64,000 nucleotides of DNA from Dyella_A sp051962475. Lineage in GTDB: Bacteria > Pseudomonadota > Gammaproteobacteria > Xanthomonadales > Rhodanobacteraceae. Below are positions 17,808 to 28,200 of this stretch, piece by piece. A program made the position numbers and the translations under genes. The stretch covers positions 62,001 to 126,000 of the forward strand of contig NZ_JBQCCF010000016.1 in the NCBI RefSeq assembly GCF_051962475.1, given 5' to 3'. Position 1 is the first letter of the stretch. Every line of letters starts with the position of its first letter. The notes beneath the pieces were generated by a model. That model was not told the DNA's origin, did no database searches, and worked only from the letters and a program-made list of their open reading frames with translations.

Positions 17808-20519
17808 GTGCCCGCCGGCGACACGGACAACCGCTTGAGCCAGCCACCTGCCTCATCACTCGCTGCCAGGACGGCCCCGCTGCCTGCCGCTGCCGCAGTG
17901 GACGCTGCCGCGTTGCGGCCGCCGAAGGGAGCCTGGACCGGCTTCTGGGTAATGCTCACGCTGGTGCTGGGCGTGGGGCTTACGCTGTTGCTGCATCACC
18001 AGCAGCGAGCGCGCCAGTTGGCGGCCGATCGCGCGGCCATGCACGAGCTGGCCGACAAGAGCTACGCGGCCCTGCAGTCGAGGCTGTCGTCTTCCGAGTT
18101 GCTGATGCGCGCTGTGCAGACGCTGTTCATTGCCTCGGATGAGGTCACCGAGGATGACTTTGCCCATTTCTACGAGAATCTGCGTCCCCGTGAGCTGTTC
18201 CCCAGCCTGGTCGCGCTGGCCTATGCCCAGCGCGAAAGCGGCCCGGAAGGCGAGCGCTATATTACCCGGCGCGTGCAGCCGCTGGCGGGCAATGAGCGGC
18301 TGATCGGACTGGATGTCAGCCAGCAGGGACACAACATGGCGGCGCTGGTGGCCGCGCGCGACAACGATAATTTCAGCCTGTCCGGACCGTTCGCGCTGGT
18401 GCAGACCGATGCCAACAGGCGCCGCATCGCTGGCGTCACATTGCGGCTTCCGATCTACAGCGAGGGCGCGCCGCCTGCCAATGCGCAGCAGCGCAGCGCC
18501 CGGCTGACGGGTTCCATTGCCGCCTCGTTCAATGTGTCCGAATGGGTAGGGAGCGCGTTCACCGCCGATGCGCTCAAGCGACTGCAGATCGAGGTGCGCG
18601 ACGTGACTGCGGCACCGCAGTTGCTGTTCGAATCCGACCCTGGTGCAGAGATCTCCGGCGGTGGCGATTTCCTGCGCGACCTGCACTACGGCGGCAGAGT
18701 CTGGCGGGTGAGTATGCTCTACCGACCGCACTCCGAGCGGACTTTCGGCTGGTCGCAGTCGATACTCCCGTCAGGGCTGCTGATCACACTGCTGCTGGGG
18801 ACGCTGGTGTGGTCGGTAGCCGGTACGCAGCGCCGGGCGGTGGAGCTTGGCTGGCGGATGAGTCGTCGTTATCGGGAGAGCGAAGAGCGCTTTCGGGCGC
18901 TCAACGAACTGCTGCCAGCACTGGTGGTGTTGGCCGACGCTGCCAATGGACGCGTGACCTACGCCAACCAGGCCTCCCGTGACCGCCTGGGCGATGAGCT
19001 GATAGGGCGCGAACTACCCGAGCTGTTCCAGGACGCCGCCGTGCAGCACTGGTTGCGCGATCCTCAGGGCGTGGAGGTCAGCCGGGTCGATGCCACGCTG
19101 CTCAGCGAGAGCGGACAGCGTTTCTGGGCCAGCGTATCGATCGCGCGGGTGGAGCTGGACGGCGTGCCCAAGCTGTTGATGGTGGCCGCCGACATCACCG
19201 AGCAGCGCCAGCTCAACGAGCGGCTCAGCCACCAGGCCAGCCACGACGCGTTGACCCATCTCTACAATCGACGCGAGTTCGAGCGCCGCCTGGCCGAGGC
19301 GATGGCGGCGGTCGCGCACGGTGCGCCGCCGGCGGCGCTGCTGTACATCGACCTGGACCAGTTCAAGCTGATCAACGACACCTCCGGGCACATGGCCGGC
19401 GACCAGCTGCTGACCCAGCTGGCGATGGTGATGCGCGAGCAACTGGGGCCACACGATGTGCTGGCGCGTCTGGGCGGCGACGAGTTCGGCGTGCTGCTGC
19501 CGAACATCGGCGATCGCGCCACGGCGGAGGCCGCGGCGGAGCAGCTGCGCCTGCGCATCGACGGCTACGTGTTCATGTGGGAGCAGCGCACGTATTCGAT
19601 CAGTGCCAGCGTCGGTGGCGTGCTGATCGACCTGCCCGATGGGGTGCATCTGCACGAGCTGTTCGCCCAGGCCGATACCGCCTGCTACATGGCCAAGGAG
19701 ATGGGCCGCAACCGCGTGCACTTCTACTCCGAGCATGACGACGAAACGGCACGCCGACGCAGCGAAATGGAGTGGGCCAATCGCCTGCGCTGGGCGGCCG
19801 ATGAGGGGCGCCTGCTGCTCACCTACCAGGAGCTCACGCCGCTGGCACCGGCCGACCGCGATGGTGTGCGCATCGAGCTGCTGCTGCGCTTTCGCGACGA
19901 GAGCGGCCGGCTGATGGTGCCCGGCGCGTTCATGCCCGCGGCCGAGCGCTACGGCCTGATGCCCACCATCGACCGCTGGGTGATCGAAACGGCGCTCTCG
20001 CACTTCGATCAGCTGCACCCGCTCGGCGCGGCGCTGCGGCTGGCCACGATCAACCTCTCCGGTGCCAGCGTGGAAGATGACGCGTTGGCCGATCGCATCA
20101 TCGAGCTGCTGTCACTGCACCGGGTCGACCCGAGTCGCGTGTGCTTCGAGATCACCGAGACGGTGGCGGTGCGCCATCTCTCTCAGGTCGCGCGCTTCAT
20201 GCAACGGCTGCGCGCGGTGGGCTGCAAGGTGGCGCTGGATGACTTCGGCGCCGGCATGTCCTCCTTCGGCTACCTCAAGAACCTGCCGGTGGACATCATC
20301 AAGATCGACGGCAGCTTCATTCGCGACATGCTCGACGACCCGGTGAGCTACGCGATGGTGCGCGCGGCTACCGACATCGGCCACCAGATCGGCCTGACCG
20401 TGGTGGCTGAGTGGGTGACCAGCGAGCCGGTGATGCAGGCGTTGCGCGAACTGGGCGTGGATCTGGCGCAGGGCTTCTCGCTGCACATGCCGGAACTGGT
20501 GCCGTTCCAGCGCGACTGA
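17808..20519 (+). CDS. CHASE-PAS-GGDEF-EAL c-di-GMP turnover protein
   Basis: Membrane sensor with both diguanylate cyclase and phosphodiesterase domains, 903 residues from a GTG at 17808 (a TTG at 17835 is also possible). One membrane helix lies at about 45-65, a periplasmic CHASE-like domain at 75-310, and a second helix at about 318-340. PAS (about 365-480) is followed by GGDEF with an intact GGDEF signature at 556-560. The EAL domain (about 655-895) keeps the catalytic pattern (TINLS, EITE, DDFGAG, IKIDGSF, VVAE), but the name motif reads ELLLR instead of EALLR. Cyclase activity is likely; phosphodiesterase activity is plausible. It may tune adhesion or fimbriae, but nothing nearby proves this. 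Confidence 0.92.
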   Translation: MPAGDTDNRLSQPPASSLAARTAPLPAAAAVDAAALRPPKGAWTGFWVMLTLVLGVGLTLLLHHQQRARQLAADRAAMHELADKSYAALQSRLSSSELLMRAVQTLFIASDEVTEDDFAHFYENLRPRELFPSLVALAYAQRESGPEGERYITRRVQPLAGNERLIGLDVSQQGHNMAALVAARDNDNFSLSGPFALVQTDANRRRIAGVTLRLPIYSEGAPPANAQQRSARLTGSIAASFNVSEWVGSAFTADALKRLQIEVRDVTAAPQLLFESDPGAEISGGGDFLRDLHYGGRVWRVSMLYRPHSERTFGWSQSILPSGLLITLLLGTLVWSVAGTQRRAVELGWRMSRRYRESEERFRALNELLPALVVLADAANGRVTYANQASRDRLGDELIGRELPELFQDAAVQHWLRDPQGVEVSRVDATLLSESGQRFWASVSIARVELDGVPKLLMVAADITEQRQLNERLSHQASHDALTHLYNRREFERRLAEAMAAVAHGAPPAALLYIDLDQFKLINDTSGHMAGDQLLTQLAMVMREQLGPHDVLARLGGDEFGVLLPNIGDRATAEAAAEQLRLRIDGYVFMWEQRTYSISASVGGVLIDLPDGVHLHELFAQADTACYMAKEMGRNRVHFYSEHDDETARRRSEMEWANRLRWAADEGRLLLTYQELTPLAPADRDGVRIELLLRFRDESGRLMVPGAFMPAAERYGLMPTIDRWVIETALSHFDQLHPLGAALRLATINLSGASVEDDALADRIIELLSLHRVDPSRVCFEITETVAVRHLSQVARFMQRLRAVGCKVALDDFGAGMSSFGYLKNLPVDIIKIDGSFIRDMLDDPVSYAMVRAATDIGHQIGLTVVAEWVTSEPVMQALRELGVDLAQGFSLHMPELVPFQRD

Positions 20520-20547
20520 CGCCGGAGGAGGCGTCTGTGGCGGTTGA

Positions 20548-21945
20548 TCACTTGGCCGCGGGCGCCGCTTCCGGGGCCTGCCGTTCGAAGCTGCCGGCCG
20601 CACCAGGGAACACCACCGGGCTCTCGTAGCCGTCGGCCGACACCGCCGACACGCCGAAGAACCAGTCGTCGATCACCACGTCCCTGATCACCGCCTTGTC
20701 CACGTCGCCGACCGCCCGCGCGTACTGCCAGCGCGGCGCGGTGGTATCGCGCCATTGCACGCGGTAGCCGGCGGCGCCGGGAACCTGGGTCCAGCGCACC
20801 GTGGTATCGGTGGCCAGCGCGCCTTCCGTCTTCACGCCTGTCGGTGGAGCCGGTGCGTTGGCCATTGCGGCCATCGTCACCGTGTTGAGCGCGGTGACGC
20901 GGGCGAGGTAGCGAAAGTCGATGCCGTCCAGCGTATCGCCATAGTGCACGCCGCCCTTGGTGCGCAGGTCCTGGTGCTGACGGGTGTAATCCTCGTGGCC
21001 CTCGCTGACGCGGATCGCCGGGTAGCCCGCCTTGAGGAATTCCACCTGGTCGCCGCCGCGGCCGTAGCGGTCGGTGCGATAGACCAGCTTCACGCGGAAG
21101 TCGGGCAGGTACTGGTCGGCGATCGACGCCATGTAGCGCGCCACGTTGCGCGAGGGCGAATCCACCTCGCCTCCGAAGTAGTTGCGTACGCGCGCCTGCT
21201 GCGTCGTCTCGGTGCTGCGCGTGCCTTCGCTGAACACCCGCACGGTGGTGTTGTCGCGCACGCCGTTCTGGCCGCGGCTGTTGCCGACGATGTCGTTGTT
21301 GAGGTCGGCCTCCACCTGCCAGCCCTGCGCCACCGCATAGTCGGCCAGCACCTTGCCGCCGTACAGGCCCTGCTCCTCGCCGGACAGCGCGGCGAATACC
21401 AGGGTGGCGCGGTTATCCCGCTTGCTCAGCAGCCGCGCCGCCTCCATCAGCGCGGCCACGCCGGAGGCGTCGTCGTTGGCGCCCGGCGCGTCGCTGGTGG
21501 TGTCCATGATGTCGGTGACGCGCGAATCCAGATGTCCGCTCATCACGATGACGCGCTTGGGATCGCTGCTGCCGCGCTTGATTGCCACCACGTCCATCAC
21601 TTCGGCGGGTGTCGGAATCCGCTCGCCACTGAACACCTGCGCAGGCGTCACCACCTCGATGCAGCCGCCGCAGTCGCGCGAGATCGCCTCGAACTGCGCC
21701 ATCACCCAGCGCCGCGCGGCGCCGATGCCGCGCTTGTCCGAGCGCGTATCGGACAGCGTGTGACGGGTGCCGAAGCCGACCAGGTGGGCGATGGTGTCGT
21801 GCAACCGCGCCTCGCTGGGCGCCGTGGCAAGTGCATGCAGAGCCGGTTGTTCGTGGGGTTGCGCCAACTCCTGCGCCAGCAGTGGCGCGCTCATGCCGAG
21901 CGTGCTGAAGGCGGTGGCGGCAAGCAGGATTCGCAGACGTGGCAT
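20548..21945 (-). CDS. Secreted M28 family aminopeptidase with C-terminal FN3-like domain
   Basis: Exported zinc aminopeptidase, 465 residues. The start at 21945 yields the signal peptide MPRLRILLAATAFSTLGMSAPLLA; the frame is open further upstream but would run into the divergent gene. The M28 core contains the zinc-binding pattern MSGHLDSR...GANDDASGVAALMEAARLL, with ALSGEEQGL as the catalytic/zinc Glu pair and a later RVSEGHEDY. Residues about 370-455 look like a fibronectin type III domain (PAPPTGVKTEGALATDTTVRWTQVPGAAGYRVQW), common in secreted peptidases of this order. Secretion could use the T2SS encoded earlier, as inference. Confidence 0.92.
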   Translation of the reverse strand: MPRLRILLAATAFSTLGMSAPLLAQELAQPHEQPALHALATAPSEARLHDTIAHLVGFGTRHTLSDTRSDKRGIGAARRWVMAQFEAISRDCGGCIEVVTPAQVFSGERIPTPAEVMDVVAIKRGSSDPKRVIVMSGHLDSRVTDIMDTTSDAPGANDDASGVAALMEAARLLSKRDNRATLVFAALSGEEQGLYGGKVLADYAVAQGWQVEADLNNDIVGNSRGQNGVRDNTTVRVFSEGTRSTETTQQARVRNYFGGEVDSPSRNVARYMASIADQYLPDFRVKLVYRTDRYGRGGDQVEFLKAGYPAIRVSEGHEDYTRQHQDLRTKGGVHYGDTLDGIDFRYLARVTALNTVTMAAMANAPAPPTGVKTEGALATDTTVRWTQVPGAAGYRVQWRDTTAPRWQYARAVGDVDKAVIRDVVIDDWFFGVSAVSADGYESPVVFPGAAGSFERQAPEAAPAAK

Positions 21946-22054
21946 GGCGGGCTCTCGCGTGATCGAGGGAAGCGCTGCGCAGAACGCATCGACGCAGTAT
22001 GCGCAGCGCCACGGCGGCGTACCACCCGACCTTGGGCGTGCGACCATGCGCGCC

Positions 22055-23296
22055 ATGACTGACTCCAACACACCGCGCGCCGCCGTGATCGGCGGCGGGC
22101 CCGCCGGTCTGATGGCCGCCGAGCAGCTGCGCGAGGCCGGCATCGCCGTCGACCTGTATGACGCCATGGGCTCGGTGGGCCGCAAATTCCTGCTCGCCGG
22201 CAAGGGCGGCCTCAACCTCACCCACGGCGAAGCCTTCGAGGATTTCGTGGGCCGCTACGGCGAACGGGCGGGCGAGGTCGCCGACTGGTTGCGCGACTTC
22301 GATGCCGAGGCCCTGCGCGCCTGGGCACGGGGACTGGGCGTGGAGACCTTCGTCGGCAGTTCCGGCCGCGTGTTCCCGGCAGACATGAAAGCAGCACCCT
22401 TGCTGCGCCGCTGGGTGCGCCGGCTGCATGCCGAGGGCGTGCGTTTTCACATGCATCACCGCTGGCTGGGGTGGAGTGATGACGGCGCACTGCACTTCGC
22501 CACGCCTGCCGGAGAGATCACCGTGTGCGCCGACGCCACCGTGCTGGCCCTCGGCGGCGGCTCCTGGCCGCAGCTGGGCTCGGACGGCGCCTGGATCGGC
22601 ACGCTTAAAGCGGCAGGCGTCGCGCTCACGGCGCTGGCGCCGGCCAACTGCGGCTTCGAGCGACCGTGGAGCGAGCACCTGATCAGCCGCTTCGCCGGCG
22701 CACCGCTCAAGGCGGTGGTGGCGCAATGGCACGACCACAACGGCTGGCGCCACCAGCGCCAGGGTGAATGTGTGATCTCCGAGTACGGCATCGAGGGCAG
22801 TCTGGTCTACGCTATCGGCCCGGCGCTGCGCGAGCAGATCGCCGCGCGCGGCAAGGCGCTGCTCAAGCTCGATCTGGCTCCGGGTTACCCACTGGACACA
22901 CTGGTGTCACGGCTGGGCGCACCGCGCGGCAAGCACAGCATCGGCGACTGGCTGCGCCGCCGCGCGGGGCTCGATGCGGTCAAGTCCGCGTTGGTATTCG
23001 AGCTGGCCGACAAGGCCACGCTGGCCAACCACGTCGCGCTGGCCGGCTTGATCAAGGCACTGCCGCTGCGTTTGCAATCGCCGCGGCCGATCGCCGAGGC
23101 GATCAGCACGGCTGGCGGCGTGCGCTTCGACGCCCTGCACGGTGACAGCTTGACGCTGCACGCCCGCCCGGGTGTGTTCTGCGCTGGCGAAATGATCGAC
23201 TGGGAGGCGCCGACCGGCGGCTATCTGCTTACCGCCTGCTTCGCCAGTGGCCGGCGCGCCGGCCGGGGTGCGGCGCGCTGGTTGCACCGCGGCTGA
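22055..23296 (+). CDS. NAD(P)/FAD-dependent flavoprotein, HI0933/PP4765-like
   Basis: Flavoprotein of the HI0933/YhiN family, closest to the TIGR03862 (PP4765) subgroup, 413 residues. The N-terminus has a Rossmann dinucleotide fold (AAVIGGGPAGLMAAEQL) and the family signature GRKFLLAGKGGLNLTH. The C-terminal segment TAGGVRFDALH...FCAGEMIDWEAPTGGYLLTACFASG matches the second FAD-contacting region. ATG 22055 is chosen; ATG 22046 adds three residues. The reaction catalysed is unknown. The gene diverges from the M28 peptidase across about 110 bp. Confidence 0.88.
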   Translation: MTDSNTPRAAVIGGGPAGLMAAEQLREAGIAVDLYDAMGSVGRKFLLAGKGGLNLTHGEAFEDFVGRYGERAGEVADWLRDFDAEALRAWARGLGVETFVGSSGRVFPADMKAAPLLRRWVRRLHAEGVRFHMHHRWLGWSDDGALHFATPAGEITVCADATVLALGGGSWPQLGSDGAWIGTLKAAGVALTALAPANCGFERPWSEHLISRFAGAPLKAVVAQWHDHNGWRHQRQGECVISEYGIEGSLVYAIGPALREQIAARGKALLKLDLAPGYPLDTLVSRLGAPRGKHSIGDWLRRRAGLDAVKSALVFELADKATLANHVALAGLIKALPLRLQSPRPIAEAISTAGGVRFDALHGDSLTLHARPGVFCAGEMIDWEAPTGGYLLTACFASGRRAGRGAARWLHRG

Positions 23297-23464
23297 TCCG
23301 CGCGGTGCCTTGCGCAGCGCAGCATCGCGGCGCACTGGTGACCGTTGTGGATCGGCGCTACGCTCGGGTGTCGGTGCGGTCGGAGACCGGCGTCGTGCCC
23401 GCCTCTGGCGATGGTGGCTGTAGGCGAATGTCCGGCGTATCTCGTTGCGAAGAGGATGCTCAGC

Positions 23465-23689
23465 ATGAAGATTCGTTCCCTGTCCCTGGTGCTCGCGCTG
23501 GCCTTCGTGGCCGGCGGCGCAATGGCTGGTGAGGCCGTCCACGCGGCCACCGCCAACGTGGCCGCGATTCCGGCCAACCCGGCACATCAGGCGCTCGGCC
23601 TGTCGTCGGCCGACGCTCTCACCGATGTCGACGTGGCACGCCTGGCGCGCGCGGCGGTGGACATGCCTGCCTGCAGTACCTGTCACTGA
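23465..23689 (+). CDS. Small exported protein ending in a CxxCH motif
   Basis: Predicted 74-residue protein of unknown function. The ATG at 23465 has GAGG about 10 bases upstream. A clear signal peptide (MKIRSLSLVLALAFVAGGAMA) would leave a mature peptide of about 53 residues, Ala-rich and with little predicted secondary structure. The last five residues are CSTCH, which fits the heme c attachment pattern CxxCH, immediately before the stop codon. No other cysteines are present. A hairpin follows at 23699-23724. It may be a periplasmic thiol or metal peptide, or a heme-c peptide remnant; I cannot tell. Confidence 0.6.
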   Translation: MKIRSLSLVLALAFVAGGAMAGEAVHAATANVAAIPANPAHQALGLSSADALTDVDVARLARAAVDMPACSTCH

Positions 23690-23698
23690 CGAGCGCGG

Positions 23699-23724
23699 GG
23701 CCGCCGCCGCATCGGGCGGCGGCC
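23699..23724. terminator. Hairpin between the small exported gene and dbpA
   Basis: Arms GGCCGCCGC (23699-23707) and GCGGCGGCC (23716-23724) are perfectly complementary over 9 bp with an 8-base loop. No T-run follows on either strand, so terminator function between these convergent genes is only likely. Confidence 0.45.
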
Positions 23725-23781
23725 TGCCTGGTTCATCTCGCGTCATTCGCCTGCAGGCCTCGTCGTGGCCCGCATCGGCGT

Positions 23782-25176
23782 TCAGCCCAGCGCGCGCACG
23801 CGGAAGTTGCGCCCCTTGATGCGCCCGGCGCGTAGTCGTTCCAGCGCCTTGTTTGCGAGTTCACGGCTGATCGCCACGTAGGCGCGGGTGGCGAACACAT
23901 CGATCTTGCCGATGTCGGCCGCCTGCAGTCCGGCGTCGCCGGTGAGCGCGCCGAGGATGTCGCCCGGGCGCAGCTTGTCCTGCCGGCCGGCATCGATCAC
24001 CAGGGTCTTCATCGGCGCCAGCTGCAGCGTCTTGCCGCGTGGCGGCTGCACCCGGAGCGGTTCGCGCCGCAGTGGCGTGCCCAGCACCTGCTCGATGTTG
24101 TCCGCCTTGGGCGCTTCGCGCGGCGTGAGCAGGGTGAGCGCCAGCCCCGATTCGCCGGCACGGCCGGTGCGGCCGATGCGATGGGTGTGGGTGTCCGGAT
24201 CGTGCGCGATGTCGTAGCTCACCACCAGCGGCAGCGCAGCGATGTCCAGCCCGCGCGCGGCCACATCGGTGGCCACCAGCACGGCGCAACTGCGGTTGGC
24301 GAAACGCACCAGTACCTCGTCGCGATCGCGCTGCTCCATGTCGCCGTGCAGGGCCAGCGCGGAGAAGCCGCGGCGGTCCAGCTCCTGCGCCACCGCGTCG
24401 ACGTCCTTGCGCATGTTGCAGAACACCAGCGCCTGCGGTCGCTCGGCCGGGCCCTGGCGTTCGGCAATCAGCAACTGCGCCAGCGCATCGAGCTTCTGTG
24501 CCGGCTCCACCAGGAAGAAGCGCTGCTCGATCGACGGCCGCTGCGTCGCCGGCGCCTCGACCGTCACCTCGACCGGGTCGCGCTGCACGCGCGCGCTCAC
24601 CGCGCGGATCTCCTCCGGGTAGGTGGCCGAGAACAGCAGCGTCTGGTGGTGCTTGGCGATACGCCCGACGATGTCGTCGATCGCTTCGGAAAAACCCATG
24701 TCGAGCATGCGGTCGGCTTCGTCGAGCACCAGGACCTTGATGCCGCCGCCATGCAGGCTGCCACGCTTGAGATGCTCCTGCACCCGGCCGGGCGTGCCCA
24801 CCACGATGTGTGGGTCATGCGTGAGCGAGGCCAGCTGCGGCCCCAGCGGCATGCCGCCACACAGCGTCAGCAGTTTCACGTTTGGGATGCCCGCGGCGAG
24901 CTTGCGGATTGCCTTGCTCACCTGGTCGGCCAGCTCGCGCGTGGGGCACAGCACCAGCGCCTGCAGCCGGATGGTGTCCGGATCGATGCTCTGCAGCAGC
25001 GAGAGGCCAAACGCGGCAGTCTTGCCCGAACCGGTCTGCGCCTGCGCGATGACGTCGCGCCCGGCGAGCATGGGCGGCAGGCTGAGCTCCTGCACCGGAG
25101 TCATCTCGGCATAGCCGAGCGTCGCAACGCTGGACAGCAGGGCGGGTTTGAGCGGGAGCGTGCTGAAAGAAGTCAT
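23782..25176 (-). CDS. dbpA: ATP-dependent RNA helicase DbpA
   Basis: DEAD-box RNA helicase that acts in 50S ribosome assembly through 23S rRNA hairpin 92, 464 residues. Q-motif region and Walker A AQTGSGKT are at about 45-52; PTRELA, DEAD (LVLDEADRMLDMGF), SAT and HRIGRTGRAG all appear in order. The C-terminal domain (about 390-464: KLRPGDILGALTGDAGLQAADIGKIDVFATRAYVAI) is the DbpA RNA-binding domain, which separates it from RhlE/RhlB. The start at 25176 is preferred over 25191 because it gives the usual MTSFSTLPL N-terminus. Confidence 0.95.
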   Translation of the reverse strand: MTSFSTLPLKPALLSSVATLGYAEMTPVQELSLPPMLAGRDVIAQAQTGSGKTAAFGLSLLQSIDPDTIRLQALVLCPTRELADQVSKAIRKLAAGIPNVKLLTLCGGMPLGPQLASLTHDPHIVVGTPGRVQEHLKRGSLHGGGIKVLVLDEADRMLDMGFSEAIDDIVGRIAKHHQTLLFSATYPEEIRAVSARVQRDPVEVTVEAPATQRPSIEQRFFLVEPAQKLDALAQLLIAERQGPAERPQALVFCNMRKDVDAVAQELDRRGFSALALHGDMEQRDRDEVLVRFANRSCAVLVATDVAARGLDIAALPLVVSYDIAHDPDTHTHRIGRTGRAGESGLALTLLTPREAPKADNIEQVLGTPLRREPLRVQPPRGKTLQLAPMKTLVIDAGRQDKLRPGDILGALTGDAGLQAADIGKIDVFATRAYVAISRELANKALERLRAGRIKGRNFRVRALG

Positions 25177-25236
25177 GCGCCATGATCGCATTTGCGGCGG
25201 CCAGACGGGCGTCCGCGGCTCGCCATCGCGCCGGGC

Positions 25237-28200
25237 TCAGACCCTGTCGGCGTCGCGGCGCTGAAAGAGCGTATCCAGCGCATCCAACACCTCGTCGGCG
25301 CCGAACGGTTTGGTCAGAACGCGCGTGCGCTCATCCGGGCTCGCTCCGTGCACGTGCGTTTCGCCCGTGGCGAAGAGCACCGGCAAGTCGGGCGTGACCT
25401 TGCGCAGCCGCTCGGCCAGTTCGATGCCCGAGATGTCCGGCAGGCCCACGTCGGTGAGCAGCACGTCGGCCGGGTGCGTCGCCTGCAGCGCGATCGCTTC
25501 GCCGGCGTCGGTCGCTTCGGAAACGCGATGGCCTCGCGTGTGCAGCATCTCCACGACGAGGCTGCGGATCATCCAGTCATCCTCGCAGACCAGGATATGC
25601 AGGGGCCGGGTGGCCTGGCGCGGGGCAGGGGACGCAGGCGCGGCCTTGCGCGTGGGCGCAGCCCGTGGCGCCTGGCCCGGCCCACCGAGCAGCTGGCGCA
25701 GGCGACGTGCGAGCGCCTCGCGGGTGTAAGGCTTGCTGAGCAATTCGACGCCTTCGCTCAGCCGCCCGCCTTCCATGATCGCGTTCTGCGTGTAGCCGGA
25801 AGTGAAAAGTACCTGCAACTGCGGAAGCTGCTGGCGCGCGGCGGCTACCAGCTCCACGGGGCGCATCGGGCCGGGCATGACCACGTCAGTGAACAGCAGG
25901 TCGATCCGCGCGCCGCCTTCGATGATCGCCAGCGCGCTGGCGGCATGCCTGGCCTTCAGCACGCGGTAGCCGAGGTCGCGCAGCATCGCGATCACCGTAT
26001 CCCGCACGGCGTCGTCGTCTTCCACCACCAGGATGGTCTCGTCGCCGCCGATCACCCGGTCGTCGTCGGACGCTGTGGTGGCTGTGTCTTCTGCGCGCGC
26101 GCAGCGGGGCAGGAGGAGGCGGATCGTGCTGCCCTGGCCCGGCGTGCTGGAGATCCTCACGTGGCCGCCGGACTGCCTGACGAAGCCGTAGACCATGGAC
26201 AGCCCCAGCCCGGTGCCGCGGCCCTCGGGTTTGGTGGTGAAGAACGGCTCGAACACTTTCTCCATCACCTCCGGCGTCATGCCGCAGCCAGTGTCGGAGA
26301 TCGCCAGCACCACGTACTCGCCAGCGGCGGCGTCGCCCTGCGCCAGCGCGTGCGCGTCGTCCAGCCATGCATTGCTGGCCTCGATGGTGAGCCGGCCCAT
26401 GCCGTCCATCGCGTCACGGGCATTAATGGCCAGGTTGAGCAGGGCGTTCTCGACATTGCCGGGATCGACCTCGGTGTTCCAGAGGTCGTCGGCCACTACG
26501 GTCACCACCTCCACGCCCTCACCCAGCGTGTGCCGCAGCATCTCGTCGGTGTCGCGCAGTAGCTTGCCCAGGTGCAGCACCTTGGGTGCCAGCGGCTGGC
26601 GTCGCCCGAAGGCCAGCAACTGCTGGGCCAGCCGCGAGCCCCGAGTCACTCCGCTCATCGCGTTGCGGATGCGTCGCAGCGCGCGGTCGTCGGATCCGGC
26701 CTCACGCTCGAGCAGCTGCAGGTTGCCGCTGATCACCTGCAGCAGATTGTTGAAATCATGCGCGATGCCGCCGGTGAGGTTGCCGATCGCCTCCATTTTC
26801 TGCGCCTGGCGCAGGGCGTCCTGGGTGCGATAGAGCTCCTCGCTGCGCCGCGCCACCTGCTCCTCCAGCGTGGCGGTGAGGTGGGTCAGCGCTGCTTCGG
26901 CAGTCTTGCGGTCATCGATGTCGGTGTTCGTGCCGATCCAGCGTTTCACTGCGCCGAAGCCATCGCGCAGTGGAACGCCGCGCACCAGGTGCCAGCGATA
27001 GACGCCATCGGCCCGAAGCAGACGGCACTCGGTCTCGTAGACATCGCCCCGCTGCGTGGCCTGCTGCCAGGCGGTGGTGATACTGGCGATCTCATCTGGA
27101 TGGACCATGGCCTGCCAGCCATCGCCCTCCAGGGCGTTGAGCACCGCGCCGCTGTAGATGTAGGCGCGGTCGTTGAACCACTCGACCTGGCCGTCCGGGA
27201 GTGCTGTCCACACGTGGTTGGGCAACGATCGCGCGATGCTGCGCAGGCTTTCCTCGCTGTCACGGATCGCCTGCTCGACCTCGCGGCGGGCGGTAACGTC
27301 CATAAACAGGGCTGCAAAGCGGTCGTCGCCGATCGGTCGCACCCGCACCTCGAACCAGCGCCCGTGTAGCCGCGGCGACTGGACTTCGAAATGCGCCGCC
27401 TGAGCGCTATCGATCACCGTGGCGTAGCGGGAAATCGTGTCGCCGGAGATGTCGGGATTGATGTCCCGCATGGAGCGACCGATCGTGTCGTGGAGCGACA
27501 GCCCTGTCTGTGTCTCGAACGCCGGATTCAGTTCGATGAAACGGATATCGGCGACCCGCCCGCGCTCGTCGCGGATGGCTTCGCCGATCGCAAAGCCCTC
27601 CCGCATCTGGCCGAACAACTCGCGCCAGCGCATTTCGCTGGAGGCAAAGGCCTCTTCCGACCGCTTCCGCTCGGTGATGTCGAACACCACGCCCAGATAG
27701 CGCTTGAATCCGTCAGGCCGCTCCAGTACTTCGCCACGCCGGGCCAGCCAGCGCACCTCGCCGGTGATCGGGTCGATCCGCCGGAACTCCGCGTAATGCA
27801 AAGGGTTGGACCAATTGCGTCGGGATGGACCGGCGACCGCACGGTCGTCGGGGTGCATCAGCACCAGCAGGCGGCTCTCTTGCACCGCCTCGTCGTCCTG
27901 CAAGCCCCAGATGCGCCGATATTCGTCTGAGACCTCCAACTGGCCGGTGTCCGGATACCACTCGAACAGGCCCACTCTGCCAGCACGCTGGGCAATGCGC
28001 AGTCGTTGCGCCGTCTCCACCCGGTCCGTGACATCGCGCACGACCGCCAGCACCAAGCGCGGACTGCCGGTCTCGTCGCAGACGGGGCTGTAGTCGATCG
28101 ACAGCCAGAACTCTTCCGGCTCGCCAGATCGGTGCAGCACCATGTTGAGCTCGTGATACGCCAGCGTTTGGCCGGTGAGCACGGTGCGGACTACGTGGGC

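Noticed and set aside
20755..22062. Plus-strand open frame of 435 codons opposite the M28 peptidase
   Set aside because: Rich in His, Arg, Val and Ala from reversed GC-rich codons; the M28 gene on the other strand explains the region.
25192..26562. Plus-strand open frame opposite the hybrid kinase
   Set aside because: Antisense to conserved receiver and HATPase domains; no recognisable motif of its own.
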